DNA of 64,000 bases from Agelaius tricolor (taxonomy: Eukaryota > Chordata > Aves > Passeriformes > Icteridae). The stretch covers positions 754,501 through 818,500 of the forward strand of contig JALJCS010000053.1 of assembly GCA_023055355.1 (NCBI GenBank), written 5' to 3'. Below are positions 62,361 to 64,000 of this stretch, in pieces. Position 1 is the stretch's first letter. Each line of letters starts with the position of its first letter. The position numbers and the translations under genes were made by a program. The notes beneath the pieces are model-generated. The model made no database searches. It saw only the letters and a program-made list of their open reading frames with translations, and was not told where the DNA came from.

Positions 62361-64000
62361 GGGGTCTATATGGGTATTTGTAACTAGGAAATACTGTGAC
62401 TTAAGGATTGTGGAGAATTCAGGTGAGGTTCAGCATCTCCTCACTTACCTGCTTATTAATGGTAAATGCAAAATCCTGTCTCTTTTGGGGCAGCAGTTAA
62501 AAAAAAAATCCAGCCCAATGAAACTCCACTGATGGCAAGACCATTACTCCTGAATCAAACCAGAGAGGGAAGAAAAATTAGGATCCAACTGGATGAAATA
62601 TACTCTCTTGCTTCCTGATTTCTTTCTATTTTCTTTATCACATTTATGGTAAACCAGCCCCAAGACTGTATTACTCCAAACTGGGTTTTTGCATGAAATC
62701 AGTAAGAAAATGTAGTAGCTGGATTTGTCTATAAGGTTTGATCTGCAGACACTTGGTCACGCATGAAAAGCACCCAAGAGGGAACTGGCAGAGCATAATG
62801 ACATCATCTAACCAACTAAACCCAGCTTGGAAATATTATTAGTGTTTCACGCTTTCAATTTTTTTTCCCCATAAATCCGCGCTTTAAATATTCAATTTAA
62901 AATTAACTTGCAAAGAAAACCCAGGGCAGAATTGTGGCCTGGTTGATTTCTTGCACAAGTGCTCAAAATCTGATTGTAGGAAGTGAATGGGAGCATTCCA
63001 TGAACATCATTGAATTAAAACTGACTTCTGAATTTCAATGAATGCTCACAGACCTTTTTTTTTCCATTTGCTCTGGTATGCACATACCACTCATTCTTGG
63101 CTCAGAGCTGCAGAGCTGAACACATTAGACATGGTGACTACTAAACATGGCTGGTCTTTGAATCCCTCCAAATTATAGATCAGCACACGAATAACCAAAA
63201 ATTACTGTAATTACGGAAAGGTTGACGTGCACCTATTTCAGTGTTTATACCTTTCAAAAAAGATCTGCTGAGAAACGCTCTGCATGCACCTAGAGGAACA
63301 AACTGCCTACCTTAGAATTTAAGTACATTTTAAAAGCATTAAACCCCATCATTCCCAAACCAAAACACACTTTCAGTGGTTTTCAGCCTAACTAGTAGTT
63401 TTCTGCACTAGTTGAAAATACAGTTCCAGAAAGTTTTTGATGTCAATGCCATGCCTGCTGCTCCTCTGCATGAAAATGGTGATTACACTTCTCCAAGAAC
63501 CCCTTATGCAATGCTTAATTCTGTCAGCTACACCAAAATATTTCAGTCTGCAGGGGACATGGCTGTTCAAGGTATGTCCTGAAGCAGCATTGCTCTGCCA
63601 TGCACATGCATACAGAAACTTCTAATGCCTTCCTCTGGGTAAACAGATTTTAGAATAATTTTCTCCCTCTCCCAGTAGCCAAGGAAGAAGTTTGTGTTTG
63701 GTTGTCAGCTTATTTTCCTTGGTTCTGTAAGTGGGTTTCCACACAAAGTTGGAGCATGGGTAGAAATCTAGAAATGGAGAGACTTCTGCTTATATCCTTA
63801 GTCAGTCCAGAACAGTGATGTATTACTGTAAAATTTTAATAATCAAAGTTAAAAATAAAATAAAATAAAACAGAACAAAAAACCAGGTCAGCCTATCAAA
63901 AACATGTGATGAAAAAGCCCCTCACAATTTTTTGCTTGAAGAGGTAGAAGGACTCAGTGTGATGGGTTTTGACAAACATCAGGTTTCATTCTATAATGGA
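62361..64000. other. unique DNA, no gene recognised
   Basis: AT-rich sequence with a short (AAAAT)n run at 63851-63870. No coding frame, RNA gene or named element is visible to the window end. Confidence 0.45.

Noticed and set aside
1..64000. CRISPR arrays, operons and bacterial promoters
   Set aside because: Nothing of this kind is present. The repeat content is that of a vertebrate nuclear genome, and tandem repeats here lack spacer structure.

Overview
This window looks like vertebrate nuclear DNA from a bird, most likely a songbird. Several fragments match the avian and reptilian LINE family CR1, including 3' ends that close on copies of ATTCTGTGA-type octamers. There are also LTR fragments of endogenous-retrovirus type, a few much older MIR-like and unnamed relics, long polypurine/polypyrimidine microsatellites, and generally AT-rich, CpG-poor unique sequence. 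I see no Alu or L1 and no bacterial gene organisation. The class assignment rests on repeat content alone. The passerine suggestion is an inference from LTR and CR1-tail resemblance recalled without a database.

I find no confident protein-coding gene, rRNA or tRNA. Most open frames fall in CR1 remnants, in microsatellites (which give FLPS-, GRKE-, RGEE- and LPSPS-type repeats) or in ordinary random DNA. The window is best read as intergenic or deep intronic sequence. I cannot exclude non-coding exons or conserved regulatory elements, because these need alignment or RNA data.

Layout. Positions 606-2840 hold a CR1 cluster: an older reverse-transcriptase (RT) piece, a younger endonuclease-to-RT copy with an internal deletion, and an older 3' piece. 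A MIR-like relic and a 25-bp hairpin follow at 3.1-3.4 kb. Two degraded relics lie at 7.4-8.1 kb. A long unique stretch runs to 21.9 kb, broken by a MIR-like fragment (16.1 kb) and an unidentified frame pair with retained CpGs (19.66-20.17 kb, minus strand). A 1.4-kb CR1 occupies 21.9-23.4 kb. A (CCCTT)n tract is at 25.7 kb. From 25.8 to 40.4 kb the DNA is AT-rich and unique, with a 44-nt A tract. A 471-nt uninterrupted homopurine block is at 40.5-41.0 kb. A minus-strand LTR is at 44.3-44.9 kb and a minus-strand CR1 tail at 45.5 kb. (CTCCT)32 plus a small minisatellite is at 51.0-51.3 kb. Two neighbouring LTR-like elements lie at 53.6-55.0 kb, the second with an almost perfect 37-bp stem-loop. 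CR1 3' ends are at 57.7-58.2 and 62.2-62.4 kb.

The observations most worth a second look are the two miRNA-like hairpins (3357-3420 minus strand; 54750-54834 inside an LTR), the unidentified CpG-retaining frame pair at 19.7-20.2 kb, the three long homopurine/homopyrimidine tracts, and the pair of different LTRs about 200 bp apart.
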